Of a stretch of DNA of 64,000 nt, positions 37,976 to 46,466 are shown piece by piece. The stretch comes from Hyphomicrobiales bacterium (GTDB lineage: Bacteria; Pseudomonadota; Alphaproteobacteria; Rhizobiales; RI-29), in contig WGLQ01000001.1 in NCBI GenBank assembly GCA_016125495.1, forward strand, positions 62,001 to 126,000. Direction: 5' to 3'. Within the stretch, counting starts at the first letter, position 1, and each line of letters begins with the position of its first letter. The position numbers were made by a program, and so were the translations under genes. Under the pieces are notes generated by a model. It made no database searches and was not told the DNA's origin. It worked only from the letters and a program-made list of their open reading frames with translations.

Positions 37976-39310
37976 TCACGCGGCCGGGCCGTCTTCGACG
38001 AACGTCGCGCCGAGTGATCCCATGAGGGAGAAGAACTGCGGAAAGCTCGTCGCGATCATCGAGACGTCGTCGACCCGCACCGGCGCATCGCTCGCAAGCC
38101 CGAGCGTCAGGAACGCCATCGCGATGCGATGATCCATCTCCGTTTCGACGAGCCCCCCACCTGCGACACCCTTGTGCCCGCGCCCTTCGACGATGAGGCA
38201 ATCCCCTTCGATCGCCACCCCGACGCCCTGACGACGCAGGCCCTCCGCCGTCGCGGCCAGCCGGTCGCTCTCCTTGACCCGCAGCTCCGCGAGCCCGTCC
38301 ATCCGCGTCACGCCGTCCGCTGCGGCCGCCACGCAGGCCAGCATCGGATACTCGTCGATCATCGAGGGCGCCCGCTCGGCCGGCACCGTGACCCCCTTGA
38401 GCGGACCCGAACGCGCGACGATGTCGGCCACCTGTTCGCCACCTTCCATGCGCGGATTGGCGAGCTCCACGTCGGCCCCCATCTCTTTGAGCGTCTTGTA
38501 AAATCCGGTCCGCGTCGGGCCGGCGAGCACGCCCTCGACGACGATCTCGGAGCCCGCCACCAGAACCGCCGCGGCGGTCGCGAAGGCTGCCGAACTCGGA
38601 TCGCCCGGCACCTGAACGGACCGCCCCGCGAGTTCGGCCCCGCCGGATACCGTGATGTGCCGCCCATCCGCCGCCTCGACCACCTCGATCTCGCCGCCGA
38701 AATAGCCGAGCATGCGTTCGGTATGGTCGCGTGTCGCCTCCGCCTCGATCACCGTCGTGCGCCCGTTGGCATGCAGCCCTGCGAGGAGGATGGCGGATTT
38801 CACCTGCGCCGAAGGAACCGGCAGCCGATAGCGGATCGCGACCAGATCGTCCGAACCGCGCAGTGTCAGCGGCAGCTGGTTGCGCCCATCGTCGACGCTC
38901 GCCCCCATCAGCGTCAACGGCTCCAGAACCCGCCCCATCGGCCGTCGCGACAGCGAGGCATCACCGACCAACCGGCTGGGGAACGGATGGCCCGCGAGAA
39001 CGCCCATCATCAGCCGGACGCCGGTTCCCGTATTCCCGAAATCCAGCGCCCCTGCCGCCTCCGAAAGGCCACCGGTGCCGCGCCCCGTGATGCGCCAGAC
39101 GTCGGCCCCGCGCTCGATCCGCGCGCCGAGCGCTTCCACTGCCCCCGCCGTCGACAACACGTCCTCGCCGAGCAGCAGGCCGCGCACCTCGGTCACACCG
39201 CTGGCCAGCGCCCCGAAGATCACCGCCCGGTGCGAGATGGATTTGTCACCGGGTACTCGGACCTTTCCAGCGAGCGCGCGCCCTCGCTGCGACCGCATTG
39301 GAACTGCCAT
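37976..39310 (-). CDS. aroA: 3-phosphoshikimate 1-carboxyvinyltransferase (EPSP synthase, class II)
   Basis: Forms EPSP from shikimate 3-phosphate and phosphoenolpyruvate. The 444-residue protein matches the class II enzymes (Agrobacterium CP4 type) along its length: PGDKSISHRAVIFGALASG, PSAQVKSAILLAGL, RDHTERMLGYFG, RAPSMIDEYPML and ELRVKESDRLAA. At the PEP site it has GNTGTGVR with Gly95, where CP4 has the alanine linked to glyphosate tolerance, so ordinary sensitivity is predicted by alignment from memory. GGGGAG precedes the ATG. Confidence 0.95.
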   Translation of the reverse strand: MAVPMRSQRGRALAGKVRVPGDKSISHRAVIFGALASGVTEVRGLLLGEDVLSTAGAVEALGARIERGADVWRITGRGTGGLSEAAGALDFGNTGTGVRLMMGVLAGHPFPSRLVGDASLSRRPMGRVLEPLTLMGASVDDGRNQLPLTLRGSDDLVAIRYRLPVPSAQVKSAILLAGLHANGRTTVIEAEATRDHTERMLGYFGGEIEVVEAADGRHITVSGGAELAGRSVQVPGDPSSAAFATAAAVLVAGSEIVVEGVLAGPTRTGFYKTLKEMGADVELANPRMEGGEQVADIVARSGPLKGVTVPAERAPSMIDEYPMLACVAAAADGVTRMDGLAELRVKESDRLAATAEGLRRQGVGVAIEGDCLIVEGRGHKGVAGGGLVETEMDHRIAMAFLTLGLASDAPVRVDDVSMIATSFPQFFSLMGSLGATFVEDGPAA

Positions 39311-39492
39311 GCATTACACTCCCCGTGAGTTCGCGACCGCGACGCCCGGTCGCGGCAACGGGCCGTGGCGCGCATCGGGCTTGCCCCCAGGCTCGCCGCG
39401 CGTCGTCCACCCTTTGTCGGGAATGCTTTTGACAGCGTGCCTTGGGCGTGGCAATGGGCCGCAACCGTTTCAAAACATCAACCGGGTTTCCG

Positions 39493-39870
39493 ATGACCAA
39501 GAAGGCCGATCGCGGCACCAAACGCGTTTGCCGGTCCTGCAATGGCCGGTTCTACGATCTCAATCGCAGCGAGATCATCTGCCCGCTCTGCGGCGCGGAG
39601 TACCAGATGGAGGCCGACGACGCGCGGCCGGATCCGGTCCTCGAGGAGGAGGCACGCAAGCGTGCGGCTCCAGCGCCCAAGCGGCCAGTGGCCCCGGTTG
39701 TCGGTGAGGACATCGCCGACGAGGATCTGGCCGACATCAGCGTCGACGTCGCCGAAGTCGAAGCCGACGACGACGAGGACGATGCGTTCCTCGAGGAGGA
39801 CGAGGTCGAAGGCGACGATGTGACCGGTATCCTCGGCGGCGGCGTGGAGCCGGAAGAGGACGAGGTCTGA
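39493..39870 (+). CDS. TIGR02300 family (FYDLN acid-rich) protein
   Basis: A 125-residue protein with a short N-terminal zinc-ribbon-like part (GTKRVCRSCNGRFYDLNRSE, then ICPLCGAEY; four cysteines in two CxxC pairs) and a long acidic tail rich in Asp and Glu (VEADDDEDDAFLEEDEVEGD). This is the FYDLN family, confined largely to alphaproteobacteria and often located beside aroA as here, divergent from it. Function unknown. Many members have lost the cysteines; this one keeps all four. ATG 39493 gives the family start; the frame is open to 39442. Confidence 0.85.
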   Translation: MTKKADRGTKRVCRSCNGRFYDLNRSEIICPLCGAEYQMEADDARPDPVLEEEARKRAAPAPKRPVAPVVGEDIADEDLADISVDVAEVEADDDEDDAFLEEDEVEGDDVTGILGGGVEPEEDEV

Positions 39871-39967
39871 GGGCCGCTCCCGCGCCCGCCCACATCGGGG
39901 GGTTTGCATCCGATCCCGCGTCGCCTCGGCAATCGACCGCGCCGCGGGCGCCAATTGGCGGGCCGGT

Positions 39968-40171
39968 CTATTGCTTGGATAGCTCGAGGTCGGGCGAGTA
40001 GTCGCCGTCCCGATCCTTGACGATCGCCTGGCCGCAGATCACGCGCCCGGTCTTGGCATCGAACGTCAGCGTCGGATTGCCGTAGAGCATCCAACCGTTG
40101 TTCAGAGCTTCGCTGACGCGGTGGCAGAAGCTCTTGTCGTCCGGACCCGTCAGGTATCTGTAGAGACGCAC
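39968..40171 (-). CDS. DUF1737 domain-containing small protein
   Basis: A 67-residue protein too short for many gene finders. It reads LYRYLTGPDDKSFCHRVSEA, LNNGWMLYGNPTLTFD, then GQAIVKD, the recognisable DUF1737 pattern. The GTG start at 40171 has GGAGG six bases upstream and overlaps the end of the lyase gene by 22 bp, so it is probably co-translated with it. Function unknown. Confidence 0.75.
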   Translation of the reverse strand: MRLYRYLTGPDDKSFCHRVSEALNNGWMLYGNPTLTFDAKTGRVICGQAIVKDRDGDYSPDLELSKQ

Positions 40172-41064
40172 CCTTCGCCTCCATCCCGTTTGGCGATCGC
40201 ATCGGCGACGGCGAGCGTGCGCGCCGCGACGCGGGCATGTAGCAACTCGACCATACGCCCGTCGAGAGTGACGACACCTTTGCCGGCGTTCTCCGGGGCC
40301 TCGAATGCCGCCACGATCCGCCGCGCCCGGACCACTTCCTCGGCGCTCGGGGCGAAAGCGCGGTTCGCCTCCGCGATCTGGCCGGGATGGATGAGCGTCT
40401 TGCCGTGCATGCCGAGCAATCGCCCTTGCGCGCACTCGGCGACGAACCCCTCGTTGTCACGGAAATCGTTGTAGACGCCGTCGATGATCGTCAGCCCGTG
40501 GGCCGACGCGGCGAGAACGGCAAAGCTCAGCCAGGCCGTCATCGCCGCCCGCCCCTGGTCGAGCGAGGCGCCTGTCTCCTTGGCCAGATCGTTGGTGCCC
40601 ATGACGAATGCGCGAAAGCGCGGCTCGTCCTTTTTCGCCGCCGCGATGGCCCCGAGATCGAGAATGCCGATTGGCGTTTCCATCATCGCCCAGATCGCGA
40701 CGCGGCCACCTGGGTCCAGCTCACCGAGCCGCCTGCCGACCGTACGGATCTGTTCCGGCTCGCTGACCTTGGGAACCAGGATCGCGTCGGGCCGAACACG
40801 CGCCGCGGCCTCGAGGTCATCGTTGCCCCACGCGGTGTCGAGGCCGTTGATCCGCACGATCACCTCGCGGTGGCCATAGCCGCCCGCCGCCACCGCTGCG
40901 ACCACCTGTTCTCGCGCCATGGACTTGGCGTCCGGAGCCACCGCATCCTCGAGATCGAGGATCAGGCCATCGGCATCGAGTGTGCGCGCCTTTTCGAGCG
41001 CCCGGGCATTGGCGCCGGGCATGTAGAGAACGCTGCGCCGCGGTCTGAAGCCATCGTCGTGCAT
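40150..41064 (-). CDS. CitE-like CoA ester lyase
   Basis: A member of the HpcH/HpaI and citrate lyase beta family, 304 residues. The family motifs RSVLYMPGANARALEKAR, LDADGLILDLEDAVAP (Glu and Asp for metal binding), REVIVRINGLDTAWGNDDL, PKVSEPEQI and the IWAMMETPIGI loop are clear. Family members cleave or hydrolyse malyl-CoA, beta-methylmalyl-CoA or related CoA thioesters; the exact substrate here cannot be read. No citrate lyase partners are adjacent, which argues against a true citrate lyase. Start 41064 begins MHDDGFRPRRSVLYM. Confidence 0.85.
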   Translation of the reverse strand: MHDDGFRPRRSVLYMPGANARALEKARTLDADGLILDLEDAVAPDAKSMAREQVVAAVAAGGYGHREVIVRINGLDTAWGNDDLEAAARVRPDAILVPKVSEPEQIRTVGRRLGELDPGGRVAIWAMMETPIGILDLGAIAAAKKDEPRFRAFVMGTNDLAKETGASLDQGRAAMTAWLSFAVLAASAHGLTIIDGVYNDFRDNEGFVAECAQGRLLGMHGKTLIHPGQIAEANRAFAPSAEEVVRARRIVAAFEAPENAGKGVVTLDGRMVELLHARVAARTLAVADAIAKRDGGEGCVSTDT

Positions 41065-41233
41065 GCCTAGTGTCCTCGCCTGCGTTTCGTCGGCATCCCG
41101 GGGCCGACCCAAGCCCGCCGCCGAACGCGCACGAGGCCCCTTGCGGGCACGGTGGATGTGGCCGATTCTAGCGCTCCGTCGCCGCTGCGGCCACTGTTCG
41201 ATAGGCCAACGCCGAGGCGCCCGCCAGTGTGCC

Positions 41234-42133
41234 ATGAGCCCGTCCGCGATGCCCGCCATCCTTGCCATCTCTTCAACGGTCGTGCGCGGCCACGTGGGCA
41301 ACAGCGCAGCGGTGTTCGCGCTACGCCGTCTCGGGCTCGAAACCTGGTGCCTGCCGACAATCGTGCTCTCGAACCACCCCGGCTACTCGCACATGGCCGG
41401 CTCGCCGATCCCGCCGGAAACCGTTCGCGCCATGGTCGACGCACTTGCCGCCAACGGCTGGTTCGGTGAGGTCTCGGCGATTCTCTGTGGCTACATGCCG
41501 AGCCCGCGACACGTGGCCACTGCCGCCGCCGCCATCGACCGCATCCGCGCGGCCGGGCGCGCGCCCTTGGTCATGGTCGACCCGATCATCGGCGATCACC
41601 CCAAGGGCCTCTATGTCGACGAGGAGGTGGCGGGCGCCATCCGCGATGAACTTGTGCCGCGTGCCGACATCATCACGCCGAACATCTTCGAGCTCGGCTG
41701 GCTGAGCGGTCTCGGCATGCCCTCGACCAAGGCGGACGTCATGGCGCAGGTCGATCGCCTGTCGCGTCCGGCGACGCTGGTGACGTCCGTTCCCTTGCCG
41801 AGCGCGCGGCACATCTCCACGGTCCTCGTCGGCGATGGCACCGCCTGGGCGGCCGTGCAGACGAGACGCCCCCACGTGCCCCACGGCACCGGCGACCTCA
41901 TCGCCGCCCTGGTACTTGGCCACCGGCTGCGCGCCCCCTCGGTCGGTGCCCGCGGCATGCTCGCCCATTCCGTCGCGGCGCTCGAGGCGGTCGTCGAGGC
42001 GGCTGCCGGCCGCGACGAACTGGCCCTCGCGGCCGAGGGCGGAGCCTGGATCGAGCGCAAACCCTGGCCCGTTGTGCCGCTCGAGACGCTCGACGACAGC
42101 CGCGCCTCGACGCCGCCCGGCACCGGCACATGA
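41234..42133 (+). CDS. pdxY: Pyridoxal kinase
   Basis: Phosphorylates pyridoxal for PLP salvage. The 299-residue ribokinase-fold protein has the N-terminal SSTVVRGHVGNSAAVFALRR typical of PdxY/PdxK, the VDPIIGDHPKGLYV loop and the catalytic GTGD anion-hole motif (PHGTGDLIAAL). A C-terminal tail of about 25 residues is variable. It starts 170 bp from the divergent lyase gene and its stop overlaps the next ATG. Confidence 0.9.
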   Translation: MSPSAMPAILAISSTVVRGHVGNSAAVFALRRLGLETWCLPTIVLSNHPGYSHMAGSPIPPETVRAMVDALAANGWFGEVSAILCGYMPSPRHVATAAAAIDRIRAAGRAPLVMVDPIIGDHPKGLYVDEEVAGAIRDELVPRADIITPNIFELGWLSGLGMPSTKADVMAQVDRLSRPATLVTSVPLPSARHISTVLVGDGTAWAAVQTRRPHVPHGTGDLIAALVLGHRLRAPSVGARGMLAHSVAALEAVVEAAAGRDELALAAEGGAWIERKPWPVVPLETLDDSRASTPPGTGT

Positions 42134-42906
42134 CGGCCCCACCGACCGCTGCGGACGCTTACGGCGCCGACGGTTGTCCGGGTGGCTGGCTGGTCGTGCG
42201 CTGGCCAGCGAGCGCCACCGCCGATGCGTCCGGCAGCAACGACGGGTCGTCAGATCTCGAGGTCTTCATCACCCCGCGTCTCGGCGATCTTCTGGCTCGC
42301 CTCCGACCCACCGACCACCTCGCCATCGACATCCCGATCGGGCTCGCCGACCACGTGACGAGAGGCGGGCGCGGCTGCGACACCGCCGCGCGTCGGCTCC
42401 TCGGCGAGCGCCAGTCCGCGCTCTTTGCTGTGCCGTCACGGGCGGCCGTCATGGCTGCGAGCTATGTCGAGGCCTGCGCCACCGCGTTCGCGACGTCCGA
42501 TCCACCGCGCAAGGTCTCCAAGCAGTGCTACAATATTTTTCCCAAGATCCGCGAGGCCGACCGCCTCTTGACCCCCGCCCTGCAGGAGCGCGTCGTCGAG
42601 TGCCACCCCGAGGTCGCCTTCTGCGCGATGAACGGCTGGCGGCCCCTCGCGTTGCCCAAGAAGGTGAAGTCGCGCCCCGCCCCGGAGGGCTTGGATTTGC
42701 GGCGCAACCTGTTGTCCGAGGCCGGCTTTCCGGTTGCCGCGCTGGTTGGTTTCTCCTGGCCGGCCCGCCTCGCCGGTGCCGACGACCTGCTGGATGCCGC
42801 CGCCTGTGCCTGGACGGCGCGCCGCCGCATCGCGGGCAACGCCCGCCGTTTTCCCGACGAGCCCATGCGCGACCGCCGCGGCCTCAGGATGGAAATCTGG
42901 GCTTGA
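42130..42906 (+). CDS. DUF429 domain-containing protein (predicted RNase H-fold nuclease)
   Basis: A 258-residue protein whose start overlaps the pdxY stop (ATGA), indicating coupling. The DUF429 pattern is visible: an N-terminal GADGCPGGWLVVRW with an acid in the first strand, the second acid in LAIDIPIGL, then RGCDTAARRLLG, SKQCYNIFPKIREAD, and ECHPEVAFCAMNG. The family is predicted to have an RNase H-like nuclease fold with acidic active-site residues; its biological job is unknown. Confidence 0.8.
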   Translation: MTAPPTAADAYGADGCPGGWLVVRWPASATADASGSNDGSSDLEVFITPRLGDLLARLRPTDHLAIDIPIGLADHVTRGGRGCDTAARRLLGERQSALFAVPSRAAVMAASYVEACATAFATSDPPRKVSKQCYNIFPKIREADRLLTPALQERVVECHPEVAFCAMNGWRPLALPKKVKSRPAPEGLDLRRNLLSEAGFPVAALVGFSWPARLAGADDLLDAAACAWTARRRIAGNARRFPDEPMRDRRGLRMEIWA

Positions 42907-42935
42907 GGGCCTGAAAATCCGCGAGCGCGACGTAG

Positions 42936-42982
42936 GCGCAATTTTTGTTGCGCTGCACAAATCTACTATTGCGTCGCAGCAA
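42936..42982. promoter_or_regulatory. Dyads upstream of the phasin gene (candidate PHA regulator sites)
   Basis: GCGCAA-N6-TTGCGC (42936-42953) is a perfect 6-bp inverted repeat about 160 bp upstream of the phasin start. TTGCGCTGCACAA (42948-42960) overlaps it, and TTGC-N6-GCAA lies at 42969-42982. The first has the same arms and spacing as the dyad upstream of phaZ. A PhaR-type repressor is a plausible binder. Confidence 0.5.
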
Positions 42983-43108
42983 ACTTCGCGCTATGTATGC
43001 CTCATGGAATTCGGTCGGGCTGCCGAAGTGGTCACATGGCCAAAATCGCAGCGTGCAGGTGCGACCAAACACGAACGACGCTAACCCCAAACTGGAACGG
43101 TGACGACG

Positions 43109-43567
43109 ATGAACGAGCACTTCATGAAGCAGGCCGAGGACATGATGCAGGCCGCCAAGCAGGTCCGCATGCCTGAGAACTTCCAGGCCCTCGCCGAGGA
43201 AAGCGTGGCGCGCACCCGCGACGCCTACACCAAGCTCAATGCCGTCGCCAAGGAAGCCAATTCCGCGACCGAGGAACTGGTCACCAAGGCCGCTGTCGGC
43301 GTGCGTTCGCTCAGCGAGCAGGCCATGGCGAACATGTCGGCCAACACCGAGGCCGCGTTCGACGCCGCCGAGGCCCTGGCCCGCGCTCGTTCGCTTCCGG
43401 AAGCCGCCCGTCTCCAGGCCGACTTCATGCAGCAGCAGTTCGCCGTTCTCGGCGAGCAGACCCGCTCCTTCTTCGAGATGTCCTCGAAGGTCATGCGCGA
43501 AACCGTCGAGCACGCCAACTCCGTCACGGCGCGCACGATGGAGCAGGTCCGCGAGACCGGCAACTGA
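43109..43567 (+). CDS. Phasin (PHA granule-associated protein)
   Basis: Phasins coat PHA granules and limit their size. The 152-residue protein is almost entirely helical and Ala/Glu-rich with no Trp, in line with phasin_2-type proteins: NEHFMKQAEDMMQAAKQVRM, PENFQALAEESVARTRDAY, RLQADFMQQQFAVLGEQTR. ATG 43109 was preferred over a GTG at 43100. A terminator follows. Together with phaZ it shows PHA metabolism, although the synthase genes are outside the window. Confidence 0.88.
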   Translation: MNEHFMKQAEDMMQAAKQVRMPENFQALAEESVARTRDAYTKLNAVAKEANSATEELVTKAAVGVRSLSEQAMANMSANTEAAFDAAEALARARSLPEAARLQADFMQQQFAVLGEQTRSFFEMSSKVMRETVEHANSVTARTMEQVRETGN

Positions 43568-43613
43568 GGTCGCGATCCGCGGGCTGAGCCCGCCGGGCGC
43601 ACACATTCGATCG

Positions 43614-43647
43614 AAAGGGGTTCGCGGCATCGCCGCGGGCCCCTTTT
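43614..43647 (+). terminator. Intrinsic terminator after the phasin gene
   Basis: The long GC-rich stem AAAGGGG-TTCGCGGC pairs with GCCGCGGGCCCCTTTT around a short loop, ending in four T residues at 43644-43647, about 50 bp after the phasin stop. A typical highly expressed-gene terminator. Confidence 0.85.
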
Positions 43648-43727
43648 CTCGTGGTGGGACGATGCCCCCGAGCGGCGGAACCCGGTTGGCCCTTGTCACC
43701 GGTCCAGCCAGCCCTAGATTCGTCCCC

Positions 43728-44231
43728 ATGACCGCTGCCCCGATCATGATCCGCCGGGCCACTGCCGGCGACAGCACCGCCCTCTCCGACGTTTCGGCCA
43801 GTTCATGGATCGGCGCCTACCAGGGCATCATCCCGCACCTCGATCTGATGCGTTTCGTGTCGAAGCGCGATGCCTCCTACTGGCAGGGGGGCCTCGCCCG
43901 CGGCTTACCGGTTCTGGTGCTGGAAGTGCTCGGCGAGATCGGCGGCTACGCCTGCCTTTCGAGCGGCCGTTTCCAGGGCCGCCCGACGGGGGAAATCACC
44001 GAACTCTATCTCGGCCCCGCGTACCAGGGGATCGGACTCGGCGAGCAGCTCTTTGCCGCCGCCCGCGAAAATCTCGCTGCGCTCGGCCTGCGGCATCTGC
44101 GGGTCTGGTCGCTCGTCGCCAACGAGCCGGCCTGCGCGTTCTACAGACGGCGCGGAGGGCGGCCGGGTGAACGCTCGAGCCAGCGCTTCGGCTCGACGCG
44201 GCTCGAGCGCCAGTCGTTTCACTGGTCGTAG
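43728..44231 (+). CDS. GNAT-family N-acetyltransferase
   Basis: A 167-residue acetyltransferase with all GNAT elements: IMIRRATAGDSTALSDVSAS at the start, GEITELYLGPAYQGIGLGEQ as strand 4 plus the acetyl-CoA loop (QGIGLG), and LRVWSLVANEPACAFYRRRG, the classic ending ...N..A..FY...G. The first residues resemble RimI/YkwB-type enzymes with the SWIGAYQGIIPHLDL pattern. Substrate unknown. Start 43728 or the ATG six codons in. Confidence 0.85.
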   Translation: MTAAPIMIRRATAGDSTALSDVSASSWIGAYQGIIPHLDLMRFVSKRDASYWQGGLARGLPVLVLEVLGEIGGYACLSSGRFQGRPTGEITELYLGPAYQGIGLGEQLFAAARENLAALGLRHLRVWSLVANEPACAFYRRRGGRPGERSSQRFGSTRLERQSFHWS

Positions 44232-44258
44232 TCACCGATTTCCGGGTCCGACGCGCGG

Positions 44259-45251
44259 TCACCCACCCGGGCAGAGCACGATCTTGGCCGCCGCCACCTC
44301 GCCCCGCCGCAACGCGCGAAAGGCCGCACTCCCCTCGCCCAACGCCCGCCGTTCCACCCAGTCGAGATCGCCGAAAACGCCGCGCCCGATCAGCTCCAGC
44401 GTCTCGCGGAAATCGGCCATGGTGTAGGTGTAGGTTCCAAGGAACGTGATCTCCTGCAGCGTGCACTTGCGCGTGTCGAGCCCGCCCGCGTTGTCGCCGA
44501 GCCCAACGTGCACGATGACTCCGCCCGGCGCCGCGATCCGCGAGCTGGCGGCGCGCGTGGCGGCGATCCCGACCGCATCGACCACCACCTCGACGCTCGA
44601 ATCCGCGAGCGCCGCGTCCGCCTCGACCACCTCGGCGATCCCGAGCCGTTCGAGCGTCGCCCGCCGCAGGGCATTCGGCTCGACGACGACGATCCGCCCG
44701 GCCCCGAAGTGCCGCAGCACGTAGGCAACGCCGAGGCCGATGGCCCCGCCCCCCAGCACCGCCACCTCGAGCGAGGCGAGCGGACGCGCCGAGAGCCGCG
44801 CAGCGGCAGCAACCGCATGATAGCCCGTCGCCATCGGCTCGGTCAGCGCGGCCGCCAGGAACGGCATTCCGTCCGGCAAGGTGACGAGGTTGCGCTCGGG
44901 AATGCGCACCAGCTCGGCGAACGCGCCCGGACGCGGCGGCATCGAGATGATCTGCCGGCTGCGACAGAGATTGCTGCGCCCCCCGGTGCAGGCCGGGCAG
45001 GTGCCGCAGGTGACGAGCGGATTGATCGTGACGCGCTCACCCTTTCGAGGTCCCTCGACCACCGTGCCCGCCGCCTCGTGGCCCAGCACCAGCGGCGCCG
45101 GTCGCCGCGGATCGTGCCCGAGATAGGCGTGCATGTCCGAGCCGCAAATGCCGCACGCCTCGACCGCGACGACGCACTCGCCCGCCGCCTCGGGCCTTGC
45201 CACGTCGCGCACTTCGAGCGCTTCGGGTCCGGTATAGACGAGCGCTTCCAT
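44259..45251 (-). CDS. Zinc-dependent medium-chain alcohol dehydrogenase
   Basis: A 330-residue MDR-family NAD(P)-dependent dehydrogenase. Catalytic zinc ligands are in CGICGSDMHAY and LGHEAAGTV; the structural zinc loop TCGTCPACTGGRSNLC keeps four cysteines. The Rossmann motif is VLGGGAIGLGVAYVL with acid VVVEPNALR at the end of beta 2, which favours NAD over NADP. Closest in style to sorbitol, galactitol or threonine dehydrogenase-like enzymes; the substrate is unknown. It lies 62 bp downstream of an SDR gene on the same strand, so the two oxidoreductases are probably co-transcribed. Confidence 0.85.
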   Translation of the reverse strand: MEALVYTGPEALEVRDVARPEAAGECVVAVEACGICGSDMHAYLGHDPRRPAPLVLGHEAAGTVVEGPRKGERVTINPLVTCGTCPACTGGRSNLCRSRQIISMPPRPGAFAELVRIPERNLVTLPDGMPFLAAALTEPMATGYHAVAAAARLSARPLASLEVAVLGGGAIGLGVAYVLRHFGAGRIVVVEPNALRRATLERLGIAEVVEADAALADSSVEVVVDAVGIAATRAASSRIAAPGGVIVHVGLGDNAGGLDTRKCTLQEITFLGTYTYTMADFRETLELIGRGVFGDLDWVERRALGEGSAAFRALRRGEVAAAKIVLCPGG

Positions 45252-45313
45252 CTATTGGCTCCCCAACGTTGCCGCATGCTTCGCCACTGGCCGCCGTGCG
45301 ACCCAGCCCGAGG

Positions 45314-46090
45314 TTATTTCGCGGTATAGCCGCCGTCGACGGCGATCAGCTGGCCGGTGATGTAGGCCGACCCGCGCGAGGCGAGGAAAACCGTCACGCC
45401 GTCGAGATCGCGCATCTCGCCATTCCGCCCGATCGCGGTCATCGCCGCGTTGTGGCGGCTGAGCTCCGGGTTGGCGAACACCGGTGCCGTCAGCTCGGTC
45501 GGAAAGAAGCCGGGCGTGATCGCATTGCTGACGATCCCATCCCGCGACCAGGCCTCGGCCATCGCGCGTGTCAGCTGCGCCACGCCGCCCTTGGAGGCGC
45601 CATAGGCGATGCCGTTGGCAAAGGCGCGGAAGGACTGCAGCGAGGCGATGTTGATGATGTTGCCACCGCCCTTGGCGCGCATCCCCGGCACCAGCGCCTG
45701 GGCGAGGAAGAACGGCACCGTGAGGTTGATGTCGAGGGTCTTCGCCCAGCCCTCGGGCGTCACCGCGTCGGCATGCTGGCGCAAATTGACGCCGGCCGCG
45801 TTGACGAGGATGTCCGGCGCCCCGAACGGATCGGCGAGCGTTCGTGCGAAGCCGACGAAATCCATCGCCCCGTCGAGCGCTTCCACCACGAAACCGCCGT
45901 GCCCGCCACCATCGACGATCTCGCCGGCGAGTTCGGCCAGCGGCTCCGGCCGCCTTGCCACCGCCACCACGCTCGCCCCGGCCCGTGCCAGGACGCGCGC
46001 CATGTGCCGGCCGATGCCCGAGGAGGCACCGGTGACCACCGCGACGCGGCCCGAAAGGGAGAAGAGCTCCTCGAGATACGGCCTTGCCAT
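45314..46090 (-). CDS. Short-chain dehydrogenase/reductase
   Basis: A classical SDR of 258 residues. The cofactor motif is TGASSGIGRHMARVLARAG, NAAGV marks beta 4, and the catalytic residues are Ser in NIASLQSF and the pair YGASK. The ending GQLIAVDGGYTAK is typical. ATG 46090 follows GGAGGGG. Paired with the downstream zinc dehydrogenase; a two-step alcohol or sugar-acid oxidation is possible but not shown. Confidence 0.88.
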   Translation of the reverse strand: MARPYLEELFSLSGRVAVVTGASSGIGRHMARVLARAGASVVAVARRPEPLAELAGEIVDGGGHGGFVVEALDGAMDFVGFARTLADPFGAPDILVNAAGVNLRQHADAVTPEGWAKTLDINLTVPFFLAQALVPGMRAKGGGNIINIASLQSFRAFANGIAYGASKGGVAQLTRAMAEAWSRDGIVSNAITPGFFPTELTAPVFANPELSRHNAAMTAIGRNGEMRDLDGVTVFLASRGSAYITGQLIAVDGGYTAK

Positions 46091-46466
46091 TCCTGCCCCT
46101 CCATCCGCCCGCGTCGCGCGGCGCCAATACGCGCGCCACCCCATCGGCCAATGCACCCGGCCGGTATGGCGAATGCGCCCCCGCCTCGCAAGTGAAGGCT
46201 CACGCGACGCCTCGAGGAGAGCCGCCCGCCGGGGCTGAAACGATGGTGTGAAAGGTCCCGGCGGGGCCATCGCGGACGTGGCCGAAATACCACGCGCCGC
46301 CACGTCAAGAACGTCGATTCTATAAGCAAAATCAATTGATTATCATGGGGTAATTTTTGCCTTCTGCGGGCCGGTGTGGTAAGTTGTTCGGGTCTCGGAA
46401 CGTGCTCCACTCCCCTGCCGAGAGAGCCGTTTCGGGACCAACCCCCACACCGATCCTGGAGAGCAG
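46091..46466. promoter_or_regulatory. Divergent intergenic region with AT-rich palindrome
   Basis: A 376-bp gap between the SDR gene and a hypothetical gene, with no ORF of its own. It contains the perfect 12-bp palindrome AATCAATTGATT (46330-46341) inside a short AT-rich patch, the likely promoter of the plus-strand gene or a regulator site. Confidence 0.45.

Noticed and set aside
40150-41064. Citrate lyase beta subunit
   Set aside because: No citD, citF or citC neighbours; the family includes malyl-CoA lyases and thioesterases, so the narrower name is not justified.
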